Program-made: the position numbers and the translations under genes
Assembly: GCF_949987535.1 (NCBI RefSeq)
Contig: NC_080066.1
Span: 89,857,600 to 89,921,599 of the forward strand
Length of the DNA: 64,000 nucleotides
Direction: 5' to 3'
From: Balaenoptera acutorostrata
Taxonomy: Eukaryota; Chordata; Mammalia; Artiodactyla; Balaenopteridae
Shown: positions 46,291 through 59,575 of the stretch, piece after piece
Layout: each line of letters begins with the position of its first letter
Numbering within the stretch: position 1 is the first letter of the stretch
Notes under the pieces: model-generated
Databases searched by the model: none
Seen by the model: the letters and a program-made list of their open reading frames with translations, nothing else
What the model was told of the DNA's origin: nothing

Positions 46291-49200
46291 GGGGATAAAT
46301 TTTCTGATAAACCTTCATCATCAAGAAAACAAGTTGCCTTGATCATACCCACACCACACCATACAGGAGTAGTGAAGATTTTCGTCAATAAAAAGCAACA
46401 GGCCTAAGGATAAATTATTCAACTACTAGTCAAAAGTGTTAAAAATAAATAAATAATTAAGTATTCACTCCCACATGTAGCTTAGATCCAACGCCTAGTT
46501 TGTCTCTTTGGCATTATAATGATAGTAATAATCATAATAAATACTATATTTGTATAAAATTATTTAAATTTTCTAAACATTTTCAGGTTTACAATATGAC
46601 TGTAAAACACACACACACATATACACACACTTTTCCAAAAAAAATGCCAAATTCAAATCCAATGGTGGGGATTCCTTCAAAGAGAAAATGTCTTTTAAGT
46701 AAATCTTTACGAAAAGACAGGTGTTTCACAAATCTGTTAGGGAAAGTAGAATATTCCAGGTTGAGTATAGCATGAAGAAAACGTCTAAAAGTTAATAAAT
46801 TGTAAACTTATCTTTGTAGGCACAAATGTATAGCTTATATAACTTTGCCTTATGGGATCATGTACAAAATCCATAGTGAACAAAAATATGCAGAATAAAT
46901 AAAGAACTTACTTTTTCATTTTTTATTTGGTCATTCTACCTTTAGGCAGACACAGACATGGAATAAAGAAAAGCCAAATTTTGACCTAATAACGTTGCAT
47001 GGGAATTGCAGATACATTATAATTCTCTTACCACATTCCCTATACACAAAATGTAATGAAAAACAGAGACAAAAGAAACCTTAATTGTCATTAGAGAATA
47101 AAATAGTATTTCCACTTAGATCTTTAAAGGCAGCTATTCTTAAAAATTAATTCATTTGATAAATGTTCAAGTTTCTTCCTCATTTTTTTCTATGTGAACA
47201 TTTATCCTATGTGCTCTGGATGGAAATGAATGTTACCAGATCTTTGAGTTCAAATTCACAGCCCCAAGAGTTATTCATAACTGAACAAACTGGTGAAGGA
47301 TACTTAACTGGTCTCCAAATCTCTTAAGGATAATTTGAAGACAAATTCTCTGCCCAAATGTTATTAATTATATATCTAGCACCCTCGGTAGCTTATTTCT
47401 GAGAGGCTTTAGAGATCAAAAAGGATATGAAAAAAGTGAAGAGAATCAAAGCTAAAACATCAATTTGAACTGAACTGCACAATGAGAATTTACTCCAGCA
47501 CTTTGTTGCAATGTAATCTATAAATAACCCTCTAAGGTTCACTTGCCAATTAGGAATCATCACATGGCATGCACCTTAGATGTCAGTAGTTAATTTTCAT
47601 GTCAGTGAAACATTAATTTGATGAAAATTTTAAAGCTTTATGCACTATTTATATCATAAGTGGAAGCGCAGTAAATGTACTACATGGATTTTCATTGTAT
47701 CCAATGCGCTTTTTAAAAGGCCAAGTTTAAATGATCATTATTTATCAAAGTCTGATAGTTTGCTTCAGTTGAGGACAACAGATCTGTGTTTCAGACTTTA
47801 TTTTTGACATTAACTATAATTGAGATGTCTGAAAAAAATGGTGTGTATATGGGAGATAGAGAAGATGAGAATCAGATTATACCCAGAGGTAGCTGGTTAG
47901 ATTTGAAAGTCTAATTCAGAGTTTGTGGCCTTAGCCATAAACATGTCACCCTGGGTCAATAATTTAATTCTTTTATTTTGCATGTTTTTACTTTTTTTTC
48001 TTTCCCTGAGAACAGTTTTGTGGGTGGTCCCTTCTAAAAGCTGAAAATGGTTGTTGATTCAAGTACAAAGGGAAACCACCAGTGGGCACTTAACTACTGT
48101 ATTTAAGTACATTACTTAGAACTATTGTATTTACATATCCAGAAATTTCATAAGCTGACAAGCCTGGTGGGATTTAGCTTGACATTGGAATTGTCACACT
48201 TGTCAATCAGGTCCAGCCACTGGCTGACTGGGGAGCAAGTAGAAAAGCCAATGAGAGACAGAGGAAGAGAGAAAGAGAAAGAAGATAAAGAGAAGAGAAA
48301 GGTCTGGAAGTCTCCACTCCACTACCACAGAATCACAGTGACTTTCCAACATTTATTTTCATCCTCACATCCTCAGACTATTTAGAGTTTAGTACACCCA
48401 GAGGGGAATTCTAATGAAAAGATTTGGTTACTTTGCTCTACCAGTTAGTACTATTAATAGTGTGTTTCTAGAAAGTGGAAGCTGAGCATCATTAAAGATA
48501 AAGTCTAGGTTTTCAATTCAATGCAAGAGATGTGTGTATATGCATTGATTCATTGTTAGTAATCTGTTATGTGTTTATGGTTTCTATATTGAGCTAGATT
48601 ATAAGTATCTTTAGATCAGAAATTATGCCTTAGTTTGCCTGATATTCCCTCAGCATTTGCAATATTAGACCTTAATAATAATTGCAGGCTTGATTGTATT
48701 TCTAAACACTTATTCATATTAACTTTGATGGTCTGTCTCCTTCCACAGTGGGAAAAAAAAAGAAAAAAAACAGACATTTTGACAGAGAAAATACCTAAGT
48801 AGAATAAGATAAGGTCACTGAGAAAGATAATACACAAATGCATTCTATAGAGCCTTATCTGATCAATAAATTAGATCTCAGATTGGCTCTGAGGTTTCTA
48901 GCGGTCAAAGGAAAAGAGAAAATGTGATCAGTTAAGAAATTCACATCACCCCTGAGATTAAAAAATACTCATTTATCAAGGAAAAATAGCTATATATCAA
49001 AAGTATACACAATCATTAATTTGCATCCCCTTATATCCTCATTTCACAAATGTTTACATTTTTTGTTAATCATGTTAATCTTTGTTTTCAAGAGAATATA
49101 AATGAATATTGGTTATTAAAAATAAACCCTAATTCAATATTTTTCTTCATATTAGTTTATGGGAAGGAAAACTAAATTTAAGATTTAAATGCACTAATTT

Positions 49201-52139
49201 GAATCACTTAACCAATTTGTTTCTGGTTGCATCTGGTTACGAAAATTGAGTGTCAAACTTCATCTTCCTCAGTAAACATTTAATAAGCACTAAACTTACA
49301 GAAGAAACTGAACTTCTTAAATAAAACTTTTCCAAAATAAACATTGACAATTTTCATTTTTACATAAATAGAACAGTGCTCCCTCCCCTCTTAGCCCCTC
49401 ATCTATACCCACTCCTGGCCAAAGAAACAAACAAACAAAAAAATAAGAAAACTGTGGGCAGTTTTCATTATTTAGTATGAAGAAAAGTGAATGGAATTAA
49501 AGTCACCATTCAAATGTAACAAAGTGAAGGCACTATGATACTCTTATTATTTCTATTGTTTGCCTTATGATATGTGAGGTTAGTACCTGAATTACCCAAA
49601 TGTATATTATGTGCTACATAGCTTGGACTTTTAAAGGTCAAAGAAGTATTCCTCAGTGAATTTTATTCAGGTGAAACCTGCCCTCTCTTCCCTTGTTAAG
49701 CTCTGACTCTTTCCAGGTTTAATAAAAGTGGTTCTCTCATCCCTCCCCCAATTCCCACGTGTTATCAACAGCAAATTTCCTAACCAGACAATGTTGAAGA
49801 TATTTTCACATAAATTTATGATATAGGAGAAAAATAACAAAAAATTCAGAGCCAACAGAGTATTAATTTAAAAGGCAATTAATTCTGAAGAAGAAAAGGG
49901 GATCAACATAAACTCAGCAAGGATCTGAATGATAGTAAGTATATAGTACAAATAATTCTCTATTTGGGGGTCCTGAGAAATTTCAGCAAATGGTTGTGGG
50001 GTAATGAATGTTTGTAATTCATTAGCTACTATTTTAAAATGCAAAGCACACCATGACATCAATGATGTTCTTTTTAATCTCAACAAATAGGCTATTACAA
50101 TTAAAGCACTTGCAAAGAGACAGTATATTTAAATATAGATTTTGATGAGATTTCAATGTTTTAATAACAATGATTTAATAACATTTCAAAGTTCTATGGA
50201 AAGAAGAAAATGTGTTATGAGATTGGTTCAAAAATGCATGTGTTTGTATACACCAATCTTTTATGAGTACTCAGTAACAGCCAGCATTTCTATCCTGAAA
50301 ATTTCTTTTCCTCAGGATCCTTTAATAAGGTTTTAGTGTATCTTTAAGAAAATAATTACTGTTTACTTAAAAAAATATTTTTCCCAAGTAGGGAAAATAA
50401 TAGCATTCTAAAGTGCTTGATTTTCTTTTCTCACTTTCCATCTTCCTTCAGCTCCTAGACAACAAAACAATGGTTCTTTCTTCATGTGGAAGAGTAAACT
50501 CAATAAACACAAATGGCTAGGGGGCCTCACAGCAGTGAAATTATGGCTTCACAAGGACTTTTTTTCTTTATGAAGAAACAAGTTTAAAATAACCTTTTTC
50601 AACATACTTTAGAGTCATGCATATTTCAATGATATAATTAAACTGGCAACACTAAACACTGCTGACTGATAAATAAGACCAAAATAATTAAGTTCTGTTC
50701 TTTGTACAGTCAAGATTTAGGGCAGCAGTCAATCTAGGTAAGAATTTGGGAGTCTGGAGACTTCAGAAGATGAACAAGCAAGTAGCTAAAATTGGTCATG
50801 TGGGAAGGTGTTTAAATGAGTATACAGTTTATACAAAGCTGTGGATACCTTCCATAACTTAATCTGCATTAGAACCTGGTTGATTCATTGCTCACATGGT
50901 CCCATACTAAGTTGGACATGGCGTGCAAGGAGACAAACAAAAGAAGAGTATAAAAGATAAGTCCCTGTATTCAATGAGCACTACTGATATTGAAAATCTA
51001 AAATAATAACAGACTGAAAATATAAAAGTTTTTTTTTCAAAGCCAGCCCCCTCCCTCCAAACAAGAGGCACAAAAACTGTGATGAAAAGCATTAAGGATA
51101 TAAACAAATACTAAGAGTGATAAAGGAGAAAGAGAGAACACAATATACTTTCCACATACATATTTGTGGAAATATGAGTATGGTTTGGATGCCTACTCAG
51201 GCCTTCCATTTCTATTTTCTTCTACCTAACTCTTGCTTCCCTCCTTAGAATAAATCACACAGCTTTCAATAACCTAAATAACACTCCTGGTGCATGTTTT
51301 TTCCCTTGTGGAATCAGACTGTGGTCAGAGAGAGGTGTTCATATTATTTCTCCTGGGGGCTGGAACTTCAGGTTTCAGCAGACCGATGCCCTTAGCAAGT
51401 CCATCACGCAAGTCAAAGCAAATATAACCAGGGCAGTTAGGTGTGTTAGTAACTACTGGGATTTACAGAAATATATATTTATATATATTACACCCACACC
51501 CACATGTATATATATACATATATATAATTTTTAAAAATCCCTCTTGTTGGATCAGCTTACTCTGATTACTACCCATGCACTTCAGAAAAAGAAGAAACAT
51601 CCTTCTCAGGAAAATGCACCTTCCTTCGTAGTGCTAAGGAACAGACACCATGAACAGGTGATATCACTGTAATTCAGGGAAATGGGAAAACGAGTGTCCT
51701 AACCTCCAACACAATGGGCATGCGCTAGTTGTGTTTTGGCATCTCCAGCTGGGGATAACTGGCTCCCTTTAACTCCGGGTGCGGGTGCACCGTCTGCCTT
51801 CATGAATGCTAGCATGCGGCTAGGGTGGAGGAGCAATAAATGTCTACACCAGCGCTTGGCCCTCTGTAGAGTGGAAATTGCACTTTGTTTTTAAAAACGG
51901 ATTCCTCTCCCGAAACCATACACTTCGACTAGCTGAAGGCACAAATAGAATGATAAATACACATTCCCCCAAAGAGGCGAGGGTGGGGGGAAGGGGTGAG
52001 AAAGAGAAACAGGTGCTAGCAAGAGAAAGCAGCCAGTTGCCAATAACACTTAAACTCCATCTTCCTTACTCTGAAAACAATTTCAATGGGGAAATATCGC
52101 GCCCTGTTTCTGAGGGTTTCATTCACTAAGCTGTCTCCG
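46291..52139. other. Long repeat-poor, AT-rich unique block before the CpG island
   Basis: Almost 6 kb without any transposon I can recognise. Only simple sequence is present: CA/TA runs at 46598-46630, an A-rich patch at 48750-48770, and TA runs at 51470-51525. Open frames are short and composition-driven. The lack of insertions next to a CpG island is compatible with regulatory DNA, which is an inference. Confidence 0.5.
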
Positions 52140-52484
52140 TGAATGAGCGTCAGACCTAAGTTTCACACTCAGCAGCGGTTTTCGCTGACGACTACTGTTG
52201 CCCTCCGAGCTCGAAGAAGTCCGTTTCCAAACTGGAAAGCCCTTTCCTCCCGGTAGCCTTGACCTCACTCCGGCAAGTCGTCACTTTTATTCACGGCCCC
52301 GTTTTAAGTGTCTGTCGCTCAGCCCGGCCCCAAGAACCGTCACCGCGAACAATGAGCCAGACAAGGGATCCACCCAGCGAACGCCTCCTCGCCGGCCGCG
52401 CGCAAGCCCGCTAGCTCGGGACGCTCGGGCTTCGGGGCTCTCTTCAGCCCTGTCCTTTCCCCTCCAGAACCCGAGAAAAGCAAG

Positions 52485-52493
52485 AAGGTAGGT
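52485..52493 (+). other. Candidate 5' splice site, plus strand
   Basis: AAG|GTAGGT with the intron starting at 52488. A good match to the donor consensus, inside the CpG island. No acceptor or exon 2 was identified. Confidence 0.3.
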
Positions 52494-53052
52494 CGTTTCC
52501 ACACCCAGACTCCCGTGAGCACCCAGTCAGCCTCCCTCTCAGCACCCGCTGTTAAAGGCGCTGTATCTAAAAAGAAAACCAGCAGAGGGGGCGGTGTGGT
52601 GGTCCGGCCGCTGCCCACCCGAATCCAGCTAGCCCAGCAGGGGCGCTTAGGCACTCATTTGCGCCCGAGTCCGCCGCATACTGAAATCCCGAAGGATTTG
52701 GGGTGGGGGGGAAGAAGTGGGGCCAGGAACCATAAAGTGACTTCCGCTCCTTCCCCCCGGCCTGGCCCGACTCTGGGATCCGGCCAGACACAAAAGACGA
52801 GTCGTATCTGTGCCGACAACTCTGCCGCCGCCTCCATCTGCGCTGCGCAGGGCAACCGGGCGGCGGGGCCTCGCGGCCGGGTCCCCGCGCCGGCCGGCGC
52901 GCGCTCGGAGCTCGGAGCATCCGTGGACGCCGCCGGAGCTCTCCGGTGCGCTTTTCGCGCAGCCCTCCCCTCCCCCCAACAGGAGCTCGGAGCACCGCGC
53001 TCCGCAGATAAAGAGGGTGAGGCGGCGGACGAGAATTGAGAGAAAAAGAGAG

Positions 53053-53062
53053 ACTTACTTGG
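53053..53062 (-). other. Candidate 5' splice site, minus strand
   Basis: Minus-strand CCAA|GTAAGT, a near-consensus donor at the edge of the GC-richest part. A minus-strand transcript from the island would splice leftwards into the repeat-poor block. Confidence 0.35.
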
Positions 53063-53545
53063 GTGCGGAACGCGCCGCCGGACTCCCGCTTCGGAGCCGG
53101 CAGGTGTCGGGCACCGCGGACCCAGGCTGAAGGCGCTGGCGCAGCTCTGAGCTGGGCTCCACTTAGCGAGCACGGGAAACTCCCCTCGCCACTCGGCCCC
53201 GCGCCGCGCTCCTCGCTGTCACCGCACCGAGCGACGCAGGCACGCTCCCCACTGCCTCCTCAGTCCCGGTGGGTCTCTCTGCCCTCCTCTCCCGGTCCGC
53301 CTGCTCCCCCACAGGCCACACCCTGTCACCTCAGCGGCCCTCCACTCCTTCCTCTTTGACACTTCCACGGGTTACTCCTCCGTCTGCGTCCTCCCACCCC
53401 CGCCCCCCACCTCAGCCCACGTGCTTCTGCCGCTCCCGCTGCTCCGAACTTCCCCTGACCGAGCCCCCACCTCGGCTGGAAAACACCAAGGTCTCCGAGC
53501 CGAGGCCGGGTCCCGCTCAGGGTAGCACAGCGGCTGACTGACCTT

Positions 53546-54689
53546 TAGGTCCTCGCCCACATTCCGCACCCCCGCTGAGTACGCAGGTTCCATCATTTTG
53601 ATTTTGTTAATGCGATGGGTTAGGCCTTGAGTACTATATATAAGGACGTAATTTTTAATGTGCCATATATCACTTTTAATATTGTAGAAATTTATTCCTG
53701 CGTGTCACTTAGTAATCATACAGCAGCTATTCACTGGCCTTTGGGGCTGGACTGTCAGCCCAGCCTTCTCCATATGCAAAAAGCCCAGAAAATTCCTGAA
53801 CAACCTCTTTTTGCCCAATCCAAACCAAAAAGCCATTTTCTACTGTTGTTTGCTGTTGTTATGGAAAGATCTTGAGAGTCACTTTTCCCTGCTCTGCAGA
53901 CAAAGTTAGAGGTTTCTTTCCAAGGGCTCTCCTCAGCACTCTTACAGTTCCATGATAGTTCGTACCACCCATTTGGTATTCCCTCTTCATTTGACTGCCT
54001 CTACTCCTGGTCCATAACTTTCTCCAGGCAGAACTTTGTCACGCTCATAACTTGCTCAGCAGCTTCTAGTATAGTTCCCAGTACATGCTCAAAAAATTGT
54101 TCAAGGAACCATGCCCTTTAGATATGATGCAAGCATTGGTGGTTTTATATTTAAAGCAATGAAGCCTTCAGTTGCCTGCTTGCCCACATCCTAACTAATA
54201 GGTCAGATAGAAAACAACTTTTTGCATTCAACTGGGTGATTTCTCATGCATTCCTTAATGTAATACTTAAAACAACTCTTCTTGGTAGGTATTACTTTTT
54301 CTAACTTGGTGAAGGTTACTAAGCTTGAACTCCTAAGTGTCTGAGCTGAGGCTCTATGTTTCTTCAGACTAGCACAAGCTGCATGGGTCTGGTGTTCTTA
54401 TCACATTACCATCTTGCCCTGACTGTCCAATGCTACATGCTAAAGCTACCTACCAGCTCTCCTCCAAAGAGGGCATTTTACCCTTTCCTTGTCCTCTTCT
54501 ATAACTCTTAACCCCCTAAGTTAGGGTTCAAAAACAAAGCAAAACAAAAACAAAAAGCCTTTAAGCTCAGACTTCTCTTAGTACTTACTGTCTTAACTCT
54601 GACACGTAAAAAAAAATTTTTTTTGGCATATATCTTGCCTCAGCTATCCTTGTTTCTTACACAGGGATTCTTATTTCTTTGGTTTCTCC
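53546..54689. other. Intergenic DNA
   Basis: No gene recognised. About 53990-54115 ('ctactcctggtccataactttctcc' to 'gttcccagtacatgctcaaaa') may be a worn L2 end. Confidence 0.35.
53635..53644. promoter_or_regulatory. TATA-like element beside the CpG island
   Basis: TATATATAAG, about 90 bp outside the right edge of the island. It could serve a minus-strand start near 53605 or be chance AT-rich sequence. Confidence 0.2.
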
Positions 54690-54935
54690 ATTGAAATAAA
54701 TAGCAACTAACATTTATTAAATTAGAGATATCTAACAGCCAGGCATTGTTCTGAGCGCTTTACACATATGTTAGCTCATTCAATCCTCAAGAACCATATG
54801 AAGTAGAGACTATTTTATAGATGGGAAACAGAAGCACAGAGGTGGGGTCACAAAGCCAGTAATTAGTGGAGCAGGGATTGGATTCCTGACAATCTGCTTT
54901 AGAGGCTGCTCTCTAACCACCCTGCTATGTGACTT
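54690..54935 (+). repeat. MIR SINE
   Basis: A well-preserved order: 'aactaacatttattaaa', 'cattgttctgagcgctttacacata', 'tagctcattcaatcctcaagaacc', 'tttatagatgggaaacagaagcacagagg', 'gctgctctctaaccaccctgctatgtgac'. Confidence 0.85.
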
Positions 54936-55340
54936 TCCACAATCCCTTGCTCCTAAGAGGTGTTAACAAATATTTTTAAATAATCAATATTTATTCATCT
55001 ACACCTAGCTTCAGAGCAGGAAAAAGAGACAGTAATGAAATGGGCAGAAATTTAGGTTATCGAGGACATATGATTGGCCCCAGCACCACCAGAACTACTT
55101 TCTTTGGGGGATGATGGACTCCACCTGTAACCTATATTTGAAACACGTGAGGGACACAAGCCAGGCTCATGACTTCAGGTGTGTAAGATAGCAAAGGCTT
55201 CAGGGTTGGATTTCAGGTCTTTCTAGACAATCTAAAAAGACATCCCCACCTAAATTGACTCCTGGCTAAGGGCACCAACAAGCCAATTTATGTTCTTCAG
55301 GGACCCTGTTCTGTGCAAGGCATCCCCTCAGTCCCTGTGA
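54936..55340. other. Unique intergenic DNA
   Basis: Nothing recognised. Confidence 0.35.
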
Positions 55341-55801
55341 TAGGCTGAAAAATGACCTGCAGAAGACATCCATGTCCTAATCCCTGGAACCTGTGAGCAT
55401 TACCTTATGTGGCAAAAAATGGAATTTGCAGATGTGACTAATTCAGGATCTTGAGGGCAGATTATCCTGGATTATCAAGGTGGGTCCTAAATGCAGTCAC
55501 ATGTCCTTATTAGAGGGAGACAGAGAGACATTCAACACGGAAGAGGAGAAGGCAGTATGACCACAGAGGCAAAGATTGGAGTGATATAGCCACAAGCCCA
55601 GGAGGGCCACCAGAAGCTAGGGGAGGCAAGAGAGGGATTCTCCCCAGGAGCTTCTTGAGGGAGCATGGCCCTGCATACATGGTGATTTCAGTCTGGGGAA
55701 AGTGATTTTGGACTTAGCCTCCAGAACTGTGTGAAGATAAATGTGTGTTAAGCCACCAAGTTTGTGGTAATTTGTTATAGCAGCCAAAGGAAACGGACAC
55801 A
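55341..55801 (+). mobile_element. MaLR-type solo LTR (MLT1-like), forward orientation
   Basis: 'catccatgtcctaatccctggaacctgtgagcattacc', 'ggaatttgcagatgtgactaa', 'gattatcctggattatcaaggtgggtcc', 'agcctccagaactgtg' and 'gccaccaagtttgtggtaatttgttatagcagcc' appear in the standard order of this LTR group. No internal retroviral region. Confidence 0.85.
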
Positions 55802-56367
55802 GTCCCCAGCTCTGGAAGATGACTTTCTATACCTGGGGATGAAATAGAAGATAGATCATCCAAACAATTGGTCAGTCCCCTCTTCTGTGGCTGGTGGAGC
55901 CAATCATTTGGGAGAGGGAGAGGGGCATTTGACCCCCAGCATATTATAGAAAAGCCTTCCATTTTAGACTTTGTCATTACACCCATACAATAAATACATA
56001 TAATAACTGAGATACACTTACACGGTTTCAAGTAAACTTGAAATTTTAAATTTGTTTCCCACTATCCAGCCATACTGCTTAAAATGTGTGATGGCTTAAT
56101 TTTCAAATATACATTCTATAATTATCTAGTGAATAGCAAAAATATATTTTCATTGAGTTAGAAGTCTTAATTTGTAAAATGAAAATATGTATATATAAAC
56201 TCTCCATAAACTTTGTAACCTTTTTCTCACATTTTGCTATATTTAGAACCTCAGAACAAACAAACAAAAAATGTGGCCCAGGCTCTCTTAAACTCTGAGA
56301 GGCTGAAATTAAAAACTAGATTTTTCTTTCTGTCTTGTATTTTTTTTTTTTTTTTTTTTTGACTAGG
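55802..56367. other. Intergenic DNA
   Basis: No gene recognised; T21 run near 56341-56360. Confidence 0.35.
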
Positions 56368-56628
56368 GCTACCAGATAAAATACAGGACACCCAACTAAA
56401 CTTGAATTTCAGATTAAAAAAATAATAATTTTTAGGTATGAGTCACTGTGCCATGCAATATTTGAGACAATAAATTGTCTCTATTTTGCAACCTGTTTTT
56501 AACCGTGAAATATGTGGGATTTGGGGACATACTTATTCTAAAAAGTTATTCATTGTTTATCTAAAATTCAAATTTAACTGGGTACCCTGTATTTTTATTT
56601 TCTCAATCTGACAAACCTATTTTTGACT
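56368..56628. repeat. Palindromic DNA element, copy 2 (with internal extra segment)
   Basis: The outer arms repeat the left-edge element: 'cagataaaatacaggacacccaactaaacttgaatttcagatt' on one side and 'ttatctaaaattcaaatttaactgggtaccctgtattttta' on the other. They are inverted copies of each other. The middle is longer and less symmetrical than in copy 1. Confidence 0.65.
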
Positions 56629-57304
56629 TTTCTGTTGCATGTGCATTTCCCCATTCTTCTCCCTTTCCCTGACCTACCACCTCTCCCCCTCAGTTTTTAT
56701 TGGAACTAACTAATTTGTGTTCAGTTAAAGCAAGGCTAAAGTCAGATTTGATCCCTCACTGCTGGCCTAGGGCTGATGCATTGCTCCACATAGAAGAAAA
56801 GAGAATGATGTGACTCTTCTAAGATTGGTAACAGAGCATAAATCCACTCTACCAGTGGGGGATTTGCCATTGTCACACAGAGTGTTTAGCATCCTACTAT
56901 TTATCATACAAATAGTAGATTGTATTAAACTGAAGATTAGTTTCCTTTTGAACTAGTATTCCCCCATCATTCACAGTCCTTTGGCCAGCATTGGGTGAAT
57001 ATTCTTTGCCCCTTTCATATCCTTTCCGATTTCTGGCAGCTAGATGTATGGGGATGATACGAAAGGGCAGGGGTAGAAAGGATGATAATTTGTATGGCTT
57101 GTATTGGAAATGTGAGGGACAAATAAAGGAAGTCAGGTAAATCACTAAATTATCTGGGATTTAGTTTCTTCTTCTGTAGAAATAGAACATAAACCCTGAT
57201 TCTACATACTTTACATCTCTAAGCTCTTACTTGTACCATTTTTTTACATCTTTTTCAGGCGTGTAACATTTTCCATTTTGAATTACAATTATTCAGAGAC
57301 TTGA
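56629..57304. other. Unique intergenic DNA
   Basis: Nothing recognised. Confidence 0.35.
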
Positions 57305-57525
57305 GAGAGTCAGACACTTCTTGATTTGGATCTCAGTGCCTCTGCTTATTAGTTGAGTAAACTTGGTAAGTTTTTAATTTCTCTAAACTAATTCACATCC
57401 CAAAACAGAGGTATAAGAATAATCACCCCATAAAGTTGTTATGAAATTAGATAAGAAAATATCTGTAAAATGTTTCACATAGTGCCTCCTAGAGAATAAT
57501 CAATCAATAAGTGGTAACTATTTTT
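57305..57525 (+). repeat. MIR SINE
   Basis: 'gatttggatctcagtgcctctgcttattagttgagtaaacttgg', 'taatttctctaaac', 'gttgttatgaaattagataagaaaat', 'catagtgcctcctagagaataatcaatcaataa' follow MIR order with heavy divergence. Confidence 0.6.
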
Positions 57526-58790
57526 TTGCCGTACTTGATCAATGATTCCACGCAATGCTTCATCCCCCACTCACGTCTACTACAATGATTAGCACATATT
57601 AAGAGCTCAAAAATAATAAATAAATGGACGAAAAGATATAAGGTAATTTATATGAAAGGACTGTGAAATTGACAAAGTATTGTACAGTTTTAGGAGGTTA
57701 GTATTAATAGTAATAATTAATAAGTAATAATAGGTAACACCCTGAGTCTTTGATTCTGGCTCAGCTTTGGAGAACTCTGCAAGAAATGTTTGATGCTTAA
57801 CCTTTTTCATCTAAAACTTCAGTTGGGAGAGACACTGTCTAAACAACAGCAACATCTACTGATCAATGGAAAATGGTTTATTCATTTTGCTTTGCTCAAT
57901 AAAAATTCTCATTCTTCGTTCAAAGACTTTTACTATATTTCTTTCACTATACCTGTATAGTCTTGGCTAAATTGGACAGAGACCACCCCTCCCCCTCAAA
58001 AATGGTATTCATTTGTCTCTCCTGTATCAGAATGCAGAATTCAGCAGGCCACAGCCAATGTGTTGTCCCCACAGTCAATCAGGGATGCAAGCTCCAACAT
58101 CCCTGCACTGCCTCTTAGTTGATGATGTCTGTTGGGACTCCAGTAATCCCTTCTTTATGTACTGGAGGTAGTGGGAAAATAACAAAGGGCAAAAAGGTAA
58201 AAAGTGAGCCCCTCCAGGTGAATAAGTCTTCTTTAAAGAACCTTTCCAAAGCTCTACCAGATGCATTTCACCTACTCTGTGTGACAGGAGAAGCTGGGAA
58301 ATGCCACTTCTAGCAGGACACATTGCTGCCTGAATATGATTAAGTTCTGTTACTCAAGAGAAAGATGGATATTAGGCAAATAACAAGCAGTGTTTGCCAT
58401 TGACTTCTTCACTTTTCCCTTTCATCTTCATCTTCTAAGTCTTGGTTTGCTATCCAGTTGGCACCTTGAAAGTTCTGTAACCTGAATAATTTTCTCCTCT
58501 CTTTCTGTATGTCCTTTTCATTAATTCACAAATCCTTTTTTATCCATGCAGTCTTTTTCCTATTCTTATATTAGTTACTTAATCATCCTAAAGTTCTTCA
58601 TATATTTCATTTTTATTCAATTCTAAACTACTCATACTATCCCGTTCTCTCTCAATGCTGCCCAACTCTGCTCTTTGACTGTACAATCATTGACTTTTAC
58701 GTTTTTCAAATTTAATCCAGATGCTTTCAGGGTCTTTGGTCCTTTGTGATCTAGAAAACATTAGCCTCTGATATGATATTGGTATTTGTT
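57526..58790. other. Unique intergenic DNA
   Basis: No gene or confident repeat. Confidence 0.35.
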
Positions 58791-58975
58791 TCAAAATAAT
58801 CCAGTGTTGGGAGGGAGGAAAAGTCAGTGGTGTACCAATGAAACAAGATTAGCCATGTGTTGAAATTATTGAAATCCAGTGATGGATTTGTAGGGGGTTC
58901 ATTGTATCATTACTTCTAATCTTGTGAATGTTTTAAAAATTATATAATAAAAAGCAAAGAAAGAAATGATTGTTT
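58791..58975 (+). repeat. Probable old LINE-1 3' tail
   Basis: 'gggttcattgtatcattacttctaatcttgtgaatgttttaaaaattatataataaaaag' resembles the 3' end of old L1 families. Confidence 0.4.
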
Positions 58976-59344
58976 GAATCTCTATTTGCAAACTGTTGAG
59001 GTATGATGTCCTCCCCAAAATTTATTCAGAAAACTCTGGGGGGCTTACATTGTGTTGGTCACCTACACTTCTGGGATCTTCTCTCATATTTGTGTCACTC
59101 TGCCATCCACATCTTCCCATATATGGCTCTCAGTCTTTTCACCAAATACACACACATACACATACATACAAAGTAATCTGAATAAGGTAGTCTTTAAGAA
59201 GAGCTATTGACAGGTATGCGGTCTTCACATAGCATATTGCATAACAATATAAAACACTACATTTCTCTTCATTCCTTAGGGCTATGTGTGGCCTTTGTCT
59301 TTTTCTTCCTCTGTCCCCGCCCCCCACCCCCAAACTGAAATACA

Positions 59345-59575
59345 GACCTGAATTTCAGGGGCTGACCAGCCATCATGGACCATGAGTCAATGCCTTTAGA
59401 TGGCAGAGAATCAGGATACAGGAGTCTGAGTCCCAGAAAACCAGAGGCTACCATATCAGCTCTGGCCCGTCTTCCTTTGGTTTTGTTTATGAACGCAAAA
59501 GAAATAAACATCTATCTTATTTAAGCCACCGTTATTATGTTGTATGTGTTTTTCTATTACATGCTGCCAAACCTA
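59345..59575 (+). mobile_element. Partial MaLR-type LTR
   Basis: 'gggctgaccagccatcatggaccatgag', 'gaaataaacatctatcttatttaagccaccgttattatgttg' and 'attacatgctgccaaacctaatcc' correspond to the 3' half of an MLT1-like LTR. Confidence 0.45.

Larger units (their letters stand above)
52140..53545. promoter_or_regulatory. CpG island (candidate promoter and first exon)
   Basis: About 1.4 kb of GC-rich, CpG-dense sequence stands out sharply from AT-rich surroundings. GGGCGG-type GC boxes occur (52586 region and 52858 region), as do CpG-rich stretches such as CGCGGCCGGGTCCCCGCGCC. Long open frames on both strands are typical of any GC-rich island; none has a recognisable domain. In mammals such islands mark promoters, often of housekeeping or developmental genes, and can fire in both directions. 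Donor-like sites on each strand are listed separately. The gene it serves is not identifiable from this window. Confidence 0.85.

Noticed and set aside
52198..53541. Several 70-170-codon frames in the CpG island as proteins
   Set aside because: GC-rich sequence lacks stop codons by composition; frames overlap on all strands and none shows a known domain.
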